Shown here: in pieces, positions 23,901 to 34,758 of the stretch | How positions within the stretch are numbered: position 1 is the stretch's first letter | Layout of the letters: every line of letters begins with the position of its first letter | Origin: Didymella arachidicola | Lineage: Eukaryota; Ascomycota; Dothideomycetes; Pleosporales; Didymellaceae | Assembly (NCBI GenBank): GCA_016630955.3 | Contig: CM049987.1 | Span: forward strand, 1,240,001 to 1,304,000 | Length of the DNA: 64,000 nucleotides | Direction: 5' to 3' | Position numbers and translations under genes: made by a program | The notes under the pieces: generated by a model | What the model was told of the DNA's origin: nothing | The model's database searches: none | The model's input: only the letters and a program-made list of their open reading frames with translations

Positions 23901-25788
23901 TTGTTGGCTTCGATCCTCTCGAGGTAACGGCCCGGGGTCTCGCCTTCCTCGCGCTCAGGCATGACCAAGGTCTCCCTGCTGATGCTGAGCGAGTTCTGGT
24001 GCGAGGAGCCGGGCGTGCCTGCGTATCCGAGGGCAGGAGAGCCATGTCTGGATGGGTGGAGATCGTTCTGACGAAATCTGCCCAGGCTGAAGAGGTTGCT
24101 GAAACTGCTGCGGCCGGCGGTGGTCGAGGTCGAGGCCCGCCCGCTGAGGCCGTTTGGCGGGGTGGGCGAGGGGTTGTCGTCGGACATGCCGCCCAGCGAA
24201 CCCATGGTGGACGAGCGGCCACGCAGCCCCATTCGCTTGGGCGGCTGGGGCGAGGAGCGGGCGGAGCGGGCGGAGCGGGACGAGTCGTTGCGGTAGAGCG
24301 AGGCTCGTCCCGGCGAGGCGAGGTGCAGCGAGGTTGCGGCGAGGGCGACCTGCGAGGCAGAGGGCAAGGGCGGTGTGTGCGTCCCATTGTCGCCGTCGGT
24401 GTATCGGCGGGCGGTCAGCGGCGGGCTGCCAGAGGGCGAGGCTGGCGAGCCGGTGCTGACGCCGCCGGTCGAGGCGCGAGGGGTGGCGGGCGCCGTGTCT
24501 GGGAACTGCGGGGGCTCGATCTTCATGGGCAGCGGGAACAGCGACTGGCGCTGCTTGCGGCGTCCAAAGCCAAAGCGCACAGAGGCGAGGCGCGGGGGGT
24601 GCGGCGGGCGCGTGGTGGTCTCGAACGAGACGTGTCCGCCCGAGCTGCCGTCTGAGCGCGACGACTCGGAGGCGCGGTGGGTGGGCGGCGCCAGGGCGGT
24701 GGCGCCTTCTGCAAAGTCGCGGGCCGCGGAGAGGTTGTCGGGGCGCTGCTGGCTGCTGGAGAGACGTTCGCCGTCGCCGTCGCCGTCGCCGTCGAGCAGG
24801 TTGCCCTTGCTCTTCGTGGACCCCAGCGGCCCCGTCCGCTTCTTGTCCATGGACTTGCGCAGGAAGCCGGACGGGTGGCTGCCCATGGTGGCCGGGTCGA
24901 AGGAGCGGCGGCGCAGGGTGAAGTGCTGCAGGCGGCCGCGCTTCTTGGGGGTGGTGTGGTCGGGCTCGGGGGGCTGGTCCGGGTCGACGAAGGTGGGCGG
25001 GGTGGTGATGATGGCGGGCGCTGCAGACATCAGACGTCAGTCAGGACACAAAGACAAGCACACGCAGGACGCCGTCACGTACGCTCGACGCTCATGCGCT
25101 CTGCACTGGCGGGCACGGGCGGCACGGGCGGCGCGTCCCGGCGGGCGTGCTCCTTGGCCGTCGTCGACAGCTGGGAGTCGGACGCATGGCGAAACCTGAG
25201 CATGGAGAAGCGGCGCGGGTTGGTGCTGGGGCGAGGCGACGCGGGCGGCGAGGGCTCTCTCTCGGCTGCTCGCTCTCTCTCTGTTGCTCGCTCTCTCTCT
25301 GTTGCTCTCTCTCTCTCTGTTGCTCGCTCTCTCTCGCTGGTCTGCGGACGGCCGCCATCTTCCGACACGGCAATGCGCTCGGGGGCCAGGCACTCGGTGC
25401 TCCTGTCGCCCTTGTCGCCCTTTGCGCTGCGGTTGAAGAGGCCGGCCGGGTCCAGCGTGCTGAAGGTCGAACGCCGTCGTAGGTCCTTTTCGGATTTGCC
25501 AGGGCGAAGGCGCATCGTCGGCGAGGCTGTGCGCGCCGAGGGGGGCTGCAGCTCAGGTACGCGTGGGCGGGCTCGCAGCGCAGGGCATGGCACACGGCGG
25601 CAGCAGAGGGAACGGGGAACGGGGACGGTGTGCGGGCGCAGCGAACGGCGGGCCAGCTGGTGTTTTTGGACGCTGGACGTCTCGCCGGGGTCAGCGGGAG
25701 ATCGGATGAGGCGTCCTCGTTGGAGCTGCCTGGGCACGGTTGCTGTGCGGGCGTGTTCTAGTGGCCTTCCACGCCGCCCACTGAACAT
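20999..25788 (-). CDS. Sec7-PH domain Arf guanine-nucleotide exchange factor (SYT1-like)
   Basis: Exons 25788-25083, 25020-23665 and 23616-20999 (introns of 62 and 48 bases) give about 1559 residues. The Sec7 domain spans about residues 585-780. Motif 1, with the catalytic Glu finger, is IELPKETQQIDRVLQGFADR, and motif 2 is DKAYFISFSIIILHTDFFNK, split by the 48-base intron. A PH domain follows at about 860-1000 (VGILWRKDPKRKK ... DLNDWLGVLNYTAAFE), then a coiled coil and a long Ser-rich disordered tail. This layout matches yeast Syt1 and fission yeast Sec74, which activate Arf GTPases at Golgi and plasma membrane. The N-terminal 300 residues are low-complexity, with ERERAT repeats and DG repeats. 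The first exon is uncertain: the ATG at 25788 is the furthest in-frame start, and another intron may lie near 25550. Confidence 0.88.
24768..24798. repeat. Hexanucleotide coding repeat (GTCGCC type)
   Basis: Tandem hexanucleotide units inside the Sec7 gene. On the coding strand they encode a short alternating Asp-Gly run (DGDGDGDGE) in the disordered N-terminal region. Confidence 0.8.
25253..25345. repeat. In-frame minisatellite in the Sec7 gene
   Basis: Four to five imperfect CT-rich units of about 21 bases (CTCTCTCTCTGTTGCTCG type on the plus strand). Read on the minus strand they encode repeated ERERATE heptads near residues 148-178 of the Sec7 protein. The units keep the frame, so length variation would change protein length without breaking it. 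Confidence 0.85.
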
Positions 25789-25920
25789 GGACTCGTGGAG
25801 ACGGCCAGGCACCGCACACGACAACACCCAACCACTGCTGCGCGCCCGCCCAGCCCCCGGCGCCCGCTGGTGCCTCCGAATTCTGCCTCCCCGCTGCTGT
25901 CCTAGACGCTCGCACCCGCA
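25789..25920. promoter_or_regulatory. Short divergent promoter region, Sec7 gene / ECM14
   Basis: Only about 130 bases separate the proposed ATG of the Sec7 gene (minus) from the ATG of ECM14 (plus), so the two must share or interleave promoter elements. No specific site is recognised. The distance depends on the uncertain Sec7 start. Confidence 0.45.
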
Positions 25921-27660
25921 ATGCGCTCCCAGACGCTCGCTTCCCTGAGCGTGCTGCTTCTGGCCGCTGCGCCGTGGGCGACGGCCGCCCCGCAGAACCA
26001 GCCGGCCTACCCTTACAGCGTCCTCAATGCACCCAACCGCACGCCGCCCTCATGGCGCAGACTGTCCGACGCCATCATCAGGAGGATATGGAGCTTGCCC
26101 AGCGCCCAGCAGAGCTTGAGCGACGACGAACCCAGCGCACACCAGGCAGCAACCGAGCAGTTCGTATCGCGATACGGCGACGAGGTGGTGCTGAGGTTCA
26201 AGATCCGCACGGCAGACGACGCAAAGGCCCTGGCAGAAGCATCAGACGTCCTGTTCCTCGATGTGTGGGAGTTCAACGAAGACTGGGCCGACATCAGAGT
26301 CGCAAAGGATGTCGTCAGTAGCTGCACCCGCTGTCCCATGTTGCACGGCTAATCATTGCAGATACCGTCGTTGCTCGGCCTCCTGCCGCCGTCGCTGAAG
26401 CACGCACACGAACCTCTCATGCAGGACCTCGACCTAGCACAAGCCATCTTCGACTCGTATCCCTCCTCATCAGCCACACAACCACTCCAAGATGCCCATC
26501 CGTACGCACCGAGTCTCAAGACGGTCCCTCGCAAGGGCAAGGGCGGCCATCCGTTCCTGCAGGACTACCAGCCATTGTCTGTCATCAACCCCTGGATGAA
26601 GCTGATGGCGTCCATGTTTACTACCCACGTGCGCCGAATCACGGTTGGCACCACCTATCAGGGCCGCGATATTCCCGCTCTGCGTGTAGGTGTCCACCCA
26701 ACCAACAACGAGGAGCCCTCGGCTCCGCGCAAGACCGTCTTGATCACAGGAGGCTCTCATGCACGCGAATGGATCTCGACCAGCACCGTCAACTACGTCG
26801 CCTGGAACCTGATCAATGCATACGGCAAAGACCGCGAGATGACGCGACTCCTGGAAGAGTTCGACTTCGTCCTCGTCCCTACCTTGAACCCAGACGGTTA
26901 CGTCTACACCTGGGAGTCTGACCGTCTCTGGAGGAAAACCAGGCAGCCCACCAGTCTCCGCTTCTGCGCCGGCATCGACCTCGACCGCAGCTACCCCTTC
27001 AAATGGGATGGCGACGTGCTACGAACAAACCCCTGCAGCGAGTCCTATGCCGGAAGCACGCCCTTTGAAGCCGTCGAGGCCCAGCGCTTCGCCGAATGGG
27101 CCAAGAACGAGACGGAGCACAACAACGTCCAGTTTGTCGGTTTCCTGGACCTGCACTCGTACTCGCAGCAGATTCTGTACCCATACAGCTACTCGTGCGC
27201 CGACGACCCGCCCCACCTCGAGGACCTCGAGGAACTCGCACTCGGCCTGGCCAAGGCAATCCGCGTCAGCCGCAAAGGCCACGCGTACAAAGTAACCTCT
27301 GCGTGCCAGGGCAACGTAGCCATGTCGACCGACAAGCACCGCACCGTCCTGCCGCGCATCGAGTCCAGCGGCGGCAGCGCCCTCGACTGGTTCTACCACG
27401 AGCTCAAGGTCAAGTACTCGTACCAGATCAAGCTGCGCGACACGGGCAGCTACGGCTTTCTCCTGCCCAAGGAGAATATTGCGCCTACGGGTGAGGAAAT
27501 GTTGGATGCTGTGCTGTACTTTGGCCGCTTCATGCTGGGTCAGGTTGGTCTTGTCAGCGATCATGACAACCGTGAGCCTGACGAGGCGTGGGAGGTTATT
27601 GATTACGTTGAGGTGGAGACTGCTCATGACGAGAATAATGACGAGGTCATTGAACTTTGA
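25921..27660 (+). CDS. ECM14: Inactive metallocarboxypeptidase-like protein ECM14
   Basis: Two exons (25921-26313, 26362-27660) joined across a 48-base GTCAGT...TGCAG intron give 563 residues. There is a signal peptide (MRSQTLASLSVLLLAAAPWA), a propeptide-like region and an M14 domain. The zinc ligands are kept: GGSHAREWIS (about H264 and E267) and LDLHSYS (about H396). The substrate-binding Arg in DRLWRK is present. The catalytic Glu of carboxypeptidase A is replaced by Lys (QIKLRDTGSYGFLLP, about K488), and the usual Asn of the Asn-Arg pair is Asp (GIDLDRSY). This is the diagnostic pattern of ECM14, a secreted or vacuolar pseudo-enzyme linked to cell-wall assembly in yeast. Confidence 0.93.
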
Positions 27661-27680
27661 AAAAGTTGGCCGAGTTTTGC

Positions 27681-27893
27681 ATATCAGACCGCTTGGCTTC
27701 GCTATACCCAATTGTTTACTTCTGTAGTCTGTTATTGTTAGGAGATGATTCACTGACTCGCAATACCGCCTTTAGATGCTTTGATATCAGACCGCTTGGC
27801 TTCGCTATATCTAATCATTCACTTCTATACTCTACAATTTTTTTTTTTTTTTTTTAGGAAATCATTCACTGACTCGCACTACCAGCTACCTTT
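27681..27893. repeat. Two diverged tandem copies of a ~103-bp unit
   Basis: Starting 20 bases after the ECM14 stop. Copy 1 is 27681-27783 and copy 2 begins at 27784. The first 26 bases (ATATCAGACCGCTTGGCTTC onward) are identical in both, and TTCACTGACTCGCA..TACC recurs near each end. The middle has diverged, and copy 2 carries an 18-base poly-T run (27838-27855). It probably forms the 3' UTR of ECM14. Confidence 0.85.
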
Positions 27894-28172
27894 CAAACAC
27901 GTAGGCGGAAAAAGCAATTGACAAGATTTATTTAATGTCGTGCATCGTCAACGGCCTTGCATGTCCAGCACGTGGGGCTAGCAGGGGCTCAAGCTTGGGC
28001 AGGAACGTCATCTTGTCAGTTTCGGCGAGCAAGCACAGCTCCCAGCGTGCTGCGATATCACTTCACTCCACCCATGGCAGGGCCATAATTTCTGTCTTTG
28101 TTTGTGATACCCTTTCGTGTTCTCCAGATTGTCCGTTCTTGCGACACCGCTGTGATCAGTTCGCGTACCACA
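27894..28172. other. Upstream region of the RMD1-like gene
   Basis: About 280 bases after the tandem repeat. The frame of the next gene is open a little further upstream, to 28098, without conserved residues, so I treat this as 5' UTR and promoter. Confidence 0.4.
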
Positions 28173-29777
28173 ATGGCGTCCACCTCCGAGACAACGCCGC
28201 TGATGTCGTCCATGGCCGGTGGTAGCAAGGTGAACAAGACAGCGCCACCAAAACCGCAGCGCACCGTCACATTCAACACGACAGTCTCTTCCTCCAACGA
28301 CACCGCCCAATTCCGATCCGGCTCGCAAGGCGCTTCGTCGTCGAGACAGCCCACAAGTCATGGCGGCCAGCCCATGCTGGCGGGTCTGAACAGCAAACTG
28401 CGGAGGAGAAACAGCTCAGGCGCGCCCGCAAGGATACCACCCACTCCTGCTGGAAAGATTGGCCCGCAGCGAACAACGCGAACGGCGCAGAAATTGAAGC
28501 TCCTGCCAGACCCGACGCAAGGCGAGGACGGAGAGGACGAGGAAAGCGGACGCGACGTATATGTGCAGTACACCAGAATCAAGGACCCTACGGCGAGACG
28601 AGATGCAGCGCGACTGGGCAAGGCAGACCGAGACCGGCTGCCGCGGGTGACGGCATACTGCACCGCGAGTTCGTACAAACTGGACGAGCTGATGCGGTTT
28701 TTAAAGGGCAAGCAGAAGATGAGGGGCGCGTTGCCGAAACGATTTGATGAATGCATATACTCGCCATACAACTACGGTGCGAAGGGCCCAGAGGACGTGC
28801 ACAGTTCAGCTGCACTTGACGGCGCTCCTGGCGCACTGCAGCGGAGGTTCTCCGACAGCGCCATTGAGGTCGAACACCAGAACGAAAGACGGCGAGAAGA
28901 CCTCATCGACCTGCACGACGACGGCGATGCGCCCAACATTGGCAACGGCGAGAGCTCAGACCGACCCAGGCGACCATCAGTAACACACGCAGACTCAGAC
29001 CCGCAGATGGACACGCCCGACTTCGACACCCAGGTCCACACACCCGAAGTCTTCCTGTTCGAATACGGCACGGTCGTCATCTGGGGCATGTCCCTGCAAG
29101 AAGAAAAGCGCTTCCTCAAAGAGATTGCCAAGTTCGAAGTCGAGAAGCTCGCCAAAGACGACGTCGAAACCGAGGAGTTCAACTTCTACTACACGCGCGA
29201 GTACCAGGCGCGCATCTACAACGACTTCATCTCCCTGCGCGACAAGAAGAATTACATGATCAAGCTCGCCATCTCGCACGGCCTCGCGCAGAGCGTCAAA
29301 ACGAGCCTGTTCGAAGACCTCGTCGACAGCACCATCGACGACACAAAGGACATCCCCCAGCAAATCGCTAGCTCGGGCAAAATCAACCTCAACAAGAAAC
29401 AAATCAACATGCAGATTGGCGAGCTCTTCATCCTGCGCATCAGCATCCACCTGCAGGGCTCCGTCCTCGACGCCCCGGAGCTCATGTGGGCAGAGCCCCA
29501 ACTCGACCCCGTCTACCAGGCCGTGCGGAGCTACCTCGAGATGGACCAGCGCGTTGGTCTGCTCACGGAGCGGCTCAACGTCATTGGCGATTTGCTGGCA
29601 GTCCTCAAGGACCAGTTGACTGCTACACACGTAAGTTCTTAACATACATCGCACGAAAAAAATGTGGCTGACAGCACGCAGGGCGAACTCCTCGAGTGGA
29701 TCGTCATCATCCTCATTCTCGCCGAGGTTATTGTCGCAGCGGTTAATATTGTTGTCGATTTGAATGCTGCGGATTAG
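28173..29777 (+). CDS. RMD1/SIF2-like DUF155 membrane protein
   Basis: Exons 28173-29630 and 29682-29777 (51-base GTAAGT...CGCAG intron) give 517 residues. The N-terminal 170 residues are disordered and Ser/Pro-rich. The DUF155 domain begins at VTAYCTASSYKLDELMRFLK and continues with YGTVVIWGMSLQEEKRFLKE, an EEFNFYYTREYQARIYNDF segment and SHGLAQSVKTSLFED. The short last exon encodes GELLEWIVIILILAEVIVAA, a C-terminal transmembrane helix with LEW, typical of the RMD1/RMND1/Sif2 family. Relatives affect meiotic division, septation or, in the mitochondrial branch, translation. No mitochondrial presequence is visible here. The start is the first ATG before SETTPLM. Confidence 0.9.
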
Positions 29778-30162
29778 GGGTTGGTGTCGTTCGATGTACA
29801 TGTTCTTTTTTATTTGCGGCTGTATACAAAGGAACACGGCGTTGAGGCGAAGGTGTGCTTGACGCAAGCAAGGTGTTTGAGCTTTTGTGGGTGGTCTTGT
29901 GTTGATGCAGGTCGAGGGAGATTGGTGTAATGCGAGTAGAGATGTAACAGCTGCGCACGGCTTAAGTGTCAAGGTGTCAGTGTCTTGGGGTTTACCGTGT
30001 CAGTCGTGTCGGTGTCAGTCGGAGATGAAGCGCCACAATCCCAGCTCGCGCCTCTGAACCCTGGCGAGTGCCCCATTGCTGCCACGGCATCTTTCCACGT
30101 CGAGCACCCGTCGCGCACCCGTTCCTCCGCCCCCCTCGCCGCGCCCCAATGAACCGTCGGTG
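29778..30162. other. Intergenic region
   Basis: About 385 bases between RMD1-like and PIK1, both on the plus strand. Contains a 3' UTR and the PIK1 promoter; no element recognised. Confidence 0.4.
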
Positions 30163-33100
30163 ATGAGTTGGAATCTGCTCGAGCGGTTCATCGAATCCGA
30201 CCATTTCAACAGTGACCCGTCGCTTGCCGTGGCCTACTTGGCGTGAGTGTGGCTTCACCGCACCCCCCCCCCCCCCCCACCCCCCCGGGCTCGGCGCCGT
30301 GACTGACGTTGTGCTGGCTCCAGGCGGTACGCAGACCATGTCGGAATCCACTATGTGCTCTGCTCCAAGCTGCGCACTTTTGCGTATGAGGAGCTCGAGT
30401 TCTTCCTGCCGCAGTACGTCCCCGGCACGCTTTTGGTGTTTGAGCAGTCGAGTAGCAGCTTACCAAGACGGCGAAATGCAGACTATGCCACCTGCTTATT
30501 AGCATCGACAATGAGTCCATGGCCCTCGAGGAGTTCATCATCGACCTGTGCGAGGAGTCGGTCAACGGCGCGCTTCTGGTGGGGCCCGACACTCTCCTGC
30601 CCGTAGCCAGAGCCCCCAGTAACACTGTCGCAGACCTTCTGGCTCTTCCAGACGTACCTCCACGACCTCGCCTACGTCCCCACCTCGACCGCCTTCAAGA
30701 CCTGCCGCCGCATCTACAACCGCGTCCAGCGCATCGTCTTTGGCTCCGCCGAGCCCCAGCGCCGCGAGCGCATCAAGGAGAATGTCCTGCCGACCTCGGT
30801 CCTCTCGAGCCTGGTCCTGGCCAGCATCGCCGCGCCCTTCCTCCCCGCCCACGCCGGCCCGCTGGCCATCGCCCAGGCCCGAAAGCCGCGGCCCGTCGAG
30901 GACATGATCTCGGACAACGTGCAGACAGGCAAGGTCGGCAGGAGCAACACAGTCGCCGGCGGCTCGCCGCGCCCGCGCCAGCGACGGACAGACCAGGGCC
31001 ACTCTGACCCCGAGGACGGCCGCGCCTCCAAGGCCCCCGCGCCGCGCCCGAGAGACGCAAGAGACGCCAAGGACCTGCGACGACAGGCCGCGCGACCGCC
31101 GCACGCCGCCCGTGGCGCCTCTGCGCACCACCGCCCTTCGCTGCTGAACATGGACGCCGAAGCCCGCCTCAGCTCGTCGTCCCTGCCCGACTTCCGCAAC
31201 GCGAGAACCTCCCCGCTCCCCACGCCCCCGGCCACGGCTGGCTTGGGGCCACAGCTGGACCGCACGTCTCGCAAGCACTCGTCGCAGCAGCAGCCGCCAC
31301 GACCTCTCACGCCAACAGCACTGACGCGCGCACAGAAAGTACGCCTCCTGCGGTCCAACTACTTCCGCAACGAGACGCAGTTCCTGAGCGCATTGGAGGA
31401 CATCTCCAGTCGTCTGGTGTCGGTACCGAAGCCAGCCCGACTGAGCGCATTGCGTGCTGAGCTGGCACTCATTGCACAAGACTTGCCAGCCGAGGTCGAC
31501 ATCCCGCTGCTCTCGCCGCCCACGCTGAAAGACGGGATACCCTCGCAGAGCCAGCACCACCGGATCGTGCGCATCAACCCTGCCGAGGCGACAAGTCTGA
31601 ATAGCGCCGAGAAGGTTCCCTATCTGCTCATGGTGGAAGTGCTGAAAGAGGATTTTGACTTTGATCCGGATTCTGAACAGAATCAGCAACTGCTGGAGAA
31701 GTTGATGCTCGAAAAGGGCACATCGAGAAGGCGGCTGTTCGACATCACCAACGCAGAGCGTCTGGCGCTCGACAAGACGCCACCCAACGGATCTGACAGC
31801 GTTTTTGAGCCGGCAACTGGCGACCTCGGCAGTACCGCATTGATCAAGGACCTCGACGAGGACGATCTTGCTTCTGGGTTAGCGAGAGTCGCATTGCCAC
31901 TGGCCACCAGCAACGGCAAAGCTACAGCACCCAGATCGTCGAGTGGAGCGAATACATTGTCTTCAATGGCCACGTTGTCTACGCCTCGGACGTCAGACAT
32001 GGAAATGAGCCGGTCGAGCAGTCCTGCTCCAGCACGGAAAGCAACGATACCGCTGAATAGGAATCAAGGGCCGGATCAGCCAGACTTCACGGCGCTCGCG
32101 ACGCACATGCGAACGGCCGCACAGATGCTAGCCCAACTGGAAGCAAGTGGGTCGAAACGGCCGAAGAACGAAGTGGCGGCGATCAAGGCCAAGATCATCG
32201 CGAGCATGCAGACGCTGGAGGAGCAAAACTTCATGGCAGACGATTCAGGGCCGACGTTCGACACCATCATGGCTGAGTCGGATCCAGCGGCCATCATGGC
32301 TGAGCCGGAAGATCTCGAGGAGGGCATGGCAGTTGCGACGAATACTGGGGCCGGTGCGGCGCGCATGGAAAACGACTTGAAGACTGCTGGTATGCGCCGG
32401 AAGGGCGATCGAGACGACCCCTCAGCTGCGACTTTTGGTGAAGAGTGGAGCGCCAAACGTGAGCGAGTGCGCCGGTCGTCACCGTACGGTTACATGCCGA
32501 ACTGGGACCTCATATCCGTCATTGTGAAGACTGGTGACGATCTTCGCCAGGAGGCGTTCGCTTGCCAGCTCATTCAAGTCTGCACCAAGATCTGGGAGGA
32601 GCACAAGATCCCCGTCTGGACGAAACGCATGCGCATCCTCGTCACCGGCGAGTCCTGCGGACTGATCGAGACCATCACCAACGGTGTCTCTCTACACTCA
32701 CTCAAGCGCTCCCTGACCCTAGCAAGCATAGCCGCGGGCACAAACCCCCGGAAACGCATCTCGACCCTCAAAGACCACTGGCTCAAAACGTTCGGCGAGC
32801 CAGACTCGGAACCCTACATGGCAGGCGTGGGCTGCTTCACACGCTCCCTAGCCGCATACAGCATGATCTCGTACGTCCTGCAGCTCAAGGACCGCCACAA
32901 CGGCAACCTCCTCATCGACAACATGGGCCACATCATCCACATCGACTTCGGCTTCATGCTGTCCAACAGCCCCGGCTCCATGGGCTTCGAAGCCGCGCCC
33001 TTCAAGCTGACGCAGGACTACGTCGACGTGCTCGGCGGCATTGCGAGCCCTGCCTTCGAAGAATTCAAATCCCTCTGCAAAAAGGCGTTCCAGGCGCTGC

Positions 33101-33404
33101 GCCGCGAGGCAGAGAGGCTCATCATGCTCGTCGATCTGATGGGCAAGCAGAGCAAGATGCCGTGTTTCGCCGCCGGCAGCGCGAGCGTGACAAACAGCCT
33201 CCGCGCACGGCTGATGCTGCATCTGAGCAAGGAAGAAGCAGAGATGTTTGTCGACGAGCTCGTCGCGAAGAGCGTGGGGAGTTATTACACTAGACTGTAC
33301 GTCGCACTTTTTTTTTTTTTTTTTTTTTTAAAAAAAATAAAGAAACCGCGCTGACAACCCACAGTTACGATACCTTCCAGTACCGCACCCAGGGCATTTA
33401 CTGA
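30163..33404 (+). CDS. PIK1: Phosphatidylinositol 4-kinase, PIK1/PI4K-beta type
   Basis: Five exons (30163-30242, 30324-30413, 30482-30578, 30634-33296, 33365-33404) give 989 residues. The lipid-kinase unique region at the N terminus reads NLLERFIESDHFNSDPSLAV through ALEEFIIDLCEESVNGALL to FWLFQTYLHDL. The kinase domain starts near residue 718 (VIVKTGDDLRQEAFACQLI). Its catalytic loop is LKDRHNGNLLID (about 841) and its metal-binding motif IHIDFGFML (about 860). The last exon encodes YDTFQYRTQGIY, the conserved C terminus. Pik1 makes PI4P at the Golgi and nucleus and is essential in yeast. Between them is a disordered Ser/Pro-rich region. Introns 1 and 4 contain long homopolymer runs. Confidence 0.95.
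30263..30286. repeat. Poly-C tract in PIK1 intron 1
   Basis: Sixteen C, one A, then seven C within the 81-base first intron, about 37 bases upstream of the acceptor. The length may be imprecise if the assembly slipped. Confidence 0.85.
33308..33337. repeat. T22A8 homopolymer pair in PIK1 intron 4
   Basis: Twenty-two T followed by eight A fills nearly half of the 68-base last intron. The run could form a short hairpin. Length precision is doubtful. Confidence 0.85.
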
Positions 33405-33716
33405 GCGGCGTCTCGCGTAGCATTCCCCTGTTTTCACGCTTTGGACAAACTTTGCATATCGAGGCGTAGAATAGCGGACAGCATCACCACCCAATTCACT
33501 TCACTCGTGACCCCATTCTCTCCCCTTGATCCACAACACGCCCCTCCCCCCCATCCGCAGCCGTATCCGCATCCGCAGCAGCCCTCTTCACACCCCCCCT
33601 CCCCACTAACCCCGTACTATGCACAACCCCACCAACCCTCTCCATCACCCTCCCCAGCCTCGAATCTAGCACGTTAGCCCCATCCCATCCCATCCCACTC
33701 CATCTCAGGCTCAGGC
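33405..33716. other. Convergent 3' region
   Basis: About 310 bases between PIK1 (+) and the small repeat protein (-), C-rich on the plus strand. Nothing else is recognised. Confidence 0.4.
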
Positions 33717-34073
33717 TCACATACCTCCGTCAAAACCCCCCGTCTTATTCCCCCACCCCGCGCCCGCCGTCGAGCCGCTGCCGTATGTATGCGCGTTGGT
33801 GTAGGGTGCGCTGCCGTGCTGTTCTTGGGTGGAGAGTTGGACTATACCCCCCTCTCCTCCTTGTTCTGCGTTGGTGGTAGAGGGCGCGGGCGCGGGCGCG
33901 GTTTTGTTGCCGAAACCTGCGCCGTAAGTAGGGGGCTGGGGGTTTGTCAAATGGGTGTGTGAAGTGAGTGGGTGGGTACGGGGGCGTACCGAGGGTGAGT
34001 CTGTGGTGTCGACGCGGGGGGAGGGGGAGGGGGGAAGGGGTGAGGCGGCTGTGCGGTTGCCGTAGCCTGCCAT
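33717..34073 (-). CDS. Small protein with three G-aromatic-GN[R/K]T repeats
   Basis: I do not recognise this family. The open frame is 118 residues, but 33936-33989 looks like an in-frame 54-base intron (GTACGC...CCCAG), giving a 100-residue product. The protein has three copies of a short motif: AGYGNRTA at the N terminus, AGFGNKTA in the middle and AGWGNKTG near the C terminus. The aromatic position changes Tyr, Phe, Trp, and a pair of linkers rich in Pro, Ser, Thr and Gly lies between. There is no signal peptide or membrane helix, so the N-x-T sequons are unlikely to be glycosylated. Composition suggests an intrinsically disordered cytosolic or nuclear protein. Confidence 0.65.
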   Translation of the reverse strand: MAGYGNRTAASPLPPSPSPRVDTTDSPSVRPRTHPLTSHTHLTNPQPPTYGAGFGNKTAPAPAPSTTNAEQGGEGGIVQLSTQEQHGSAPYTNAHTYGSGSTAGAGWGNKTGGFDGGM

Positions 34074-34758
34074 GTTGGTTTATTTTACTTTACTTTGCGT
34101 TTGCGAAGGGAAGGGAAAGGAAGGGAAGAGATGGGTGGTGGGAGTGTGGTTCAAGCTATCGTCTATATACACATGCGCGGCTGACCGAGTCCGAGAGTAG
34201 GAAAGCCACTGAAGTCACCGGCTGGGGTGTTGCGGCTGCTGTGTGCTATCAAAGCTTTGTTAGAGGTCGGGGGGGAGGTGGTTGTATAGTTGGATGCGCT
34301 TGTAGGTCTGGGCGCGTGTAGTGCATACACAGTAGGAGTGATGTGCTGTGTATGCCCCCCATCTACAACTCCTCGCACAATACCAAACCACAGCTTCTGG
34401 AGCCTACGAATATGCCTAGTCGCATTTCCAAACCATGCATTGAGCACCACGAACCCTACTGCGCACGAGTACAACCCAAATCGACGCTGAAAGCGTGAAG
34501 TCGACGGTTTGCAGTCGGGGCTCGAAACAATCCGATTCAATCGATTGGATGTGCAAGAGGTTGCGATAAGGAATAGCAGCGAGCCGCCGAAAAAGGTTGG
34601 GGTGTGCTGATCCAGATAAGGGGGGGAAGTGGTGCGTCACTGTGGCTTCCTTCCCCACAGATCCAGACCCTTGAGAACGCTGCACGCGCTATGGTGTTGA
34701 TCGAGTCTAGTTACAGAACGCTGGTACGCCGGGAAATGCAAAAGTCCGAGCAAAATGC
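34074..34758. other. Intergenic region
   Basis: About 685 bases upstream of the small repeat-protein gene and downstream of CWC15. A 125-codon minus-strand frame (34163-34540) has one hydrophobic patch but no recognisable domain and is not called. Confidence 0.4.

Noticed and set aside
23366..24655. 429-codon plus-strand frame
   Set aside because: Antisense to the Sec7 gene; Gly/Arg-rich shadow translation of Ser/Pro-rich codons.
30562..31689. 375-codon minus-strand frame
   Set aside because: It lies antisense within the PIK1 coding region in GC-rich sequence; a shadow of the real gene with no domain of its own.
34163..34540. 125-codon minus-strand frame
   Set aside because: One weak hydrophobic patch only; more likely upstream sequence of the small repeat-protein gene.
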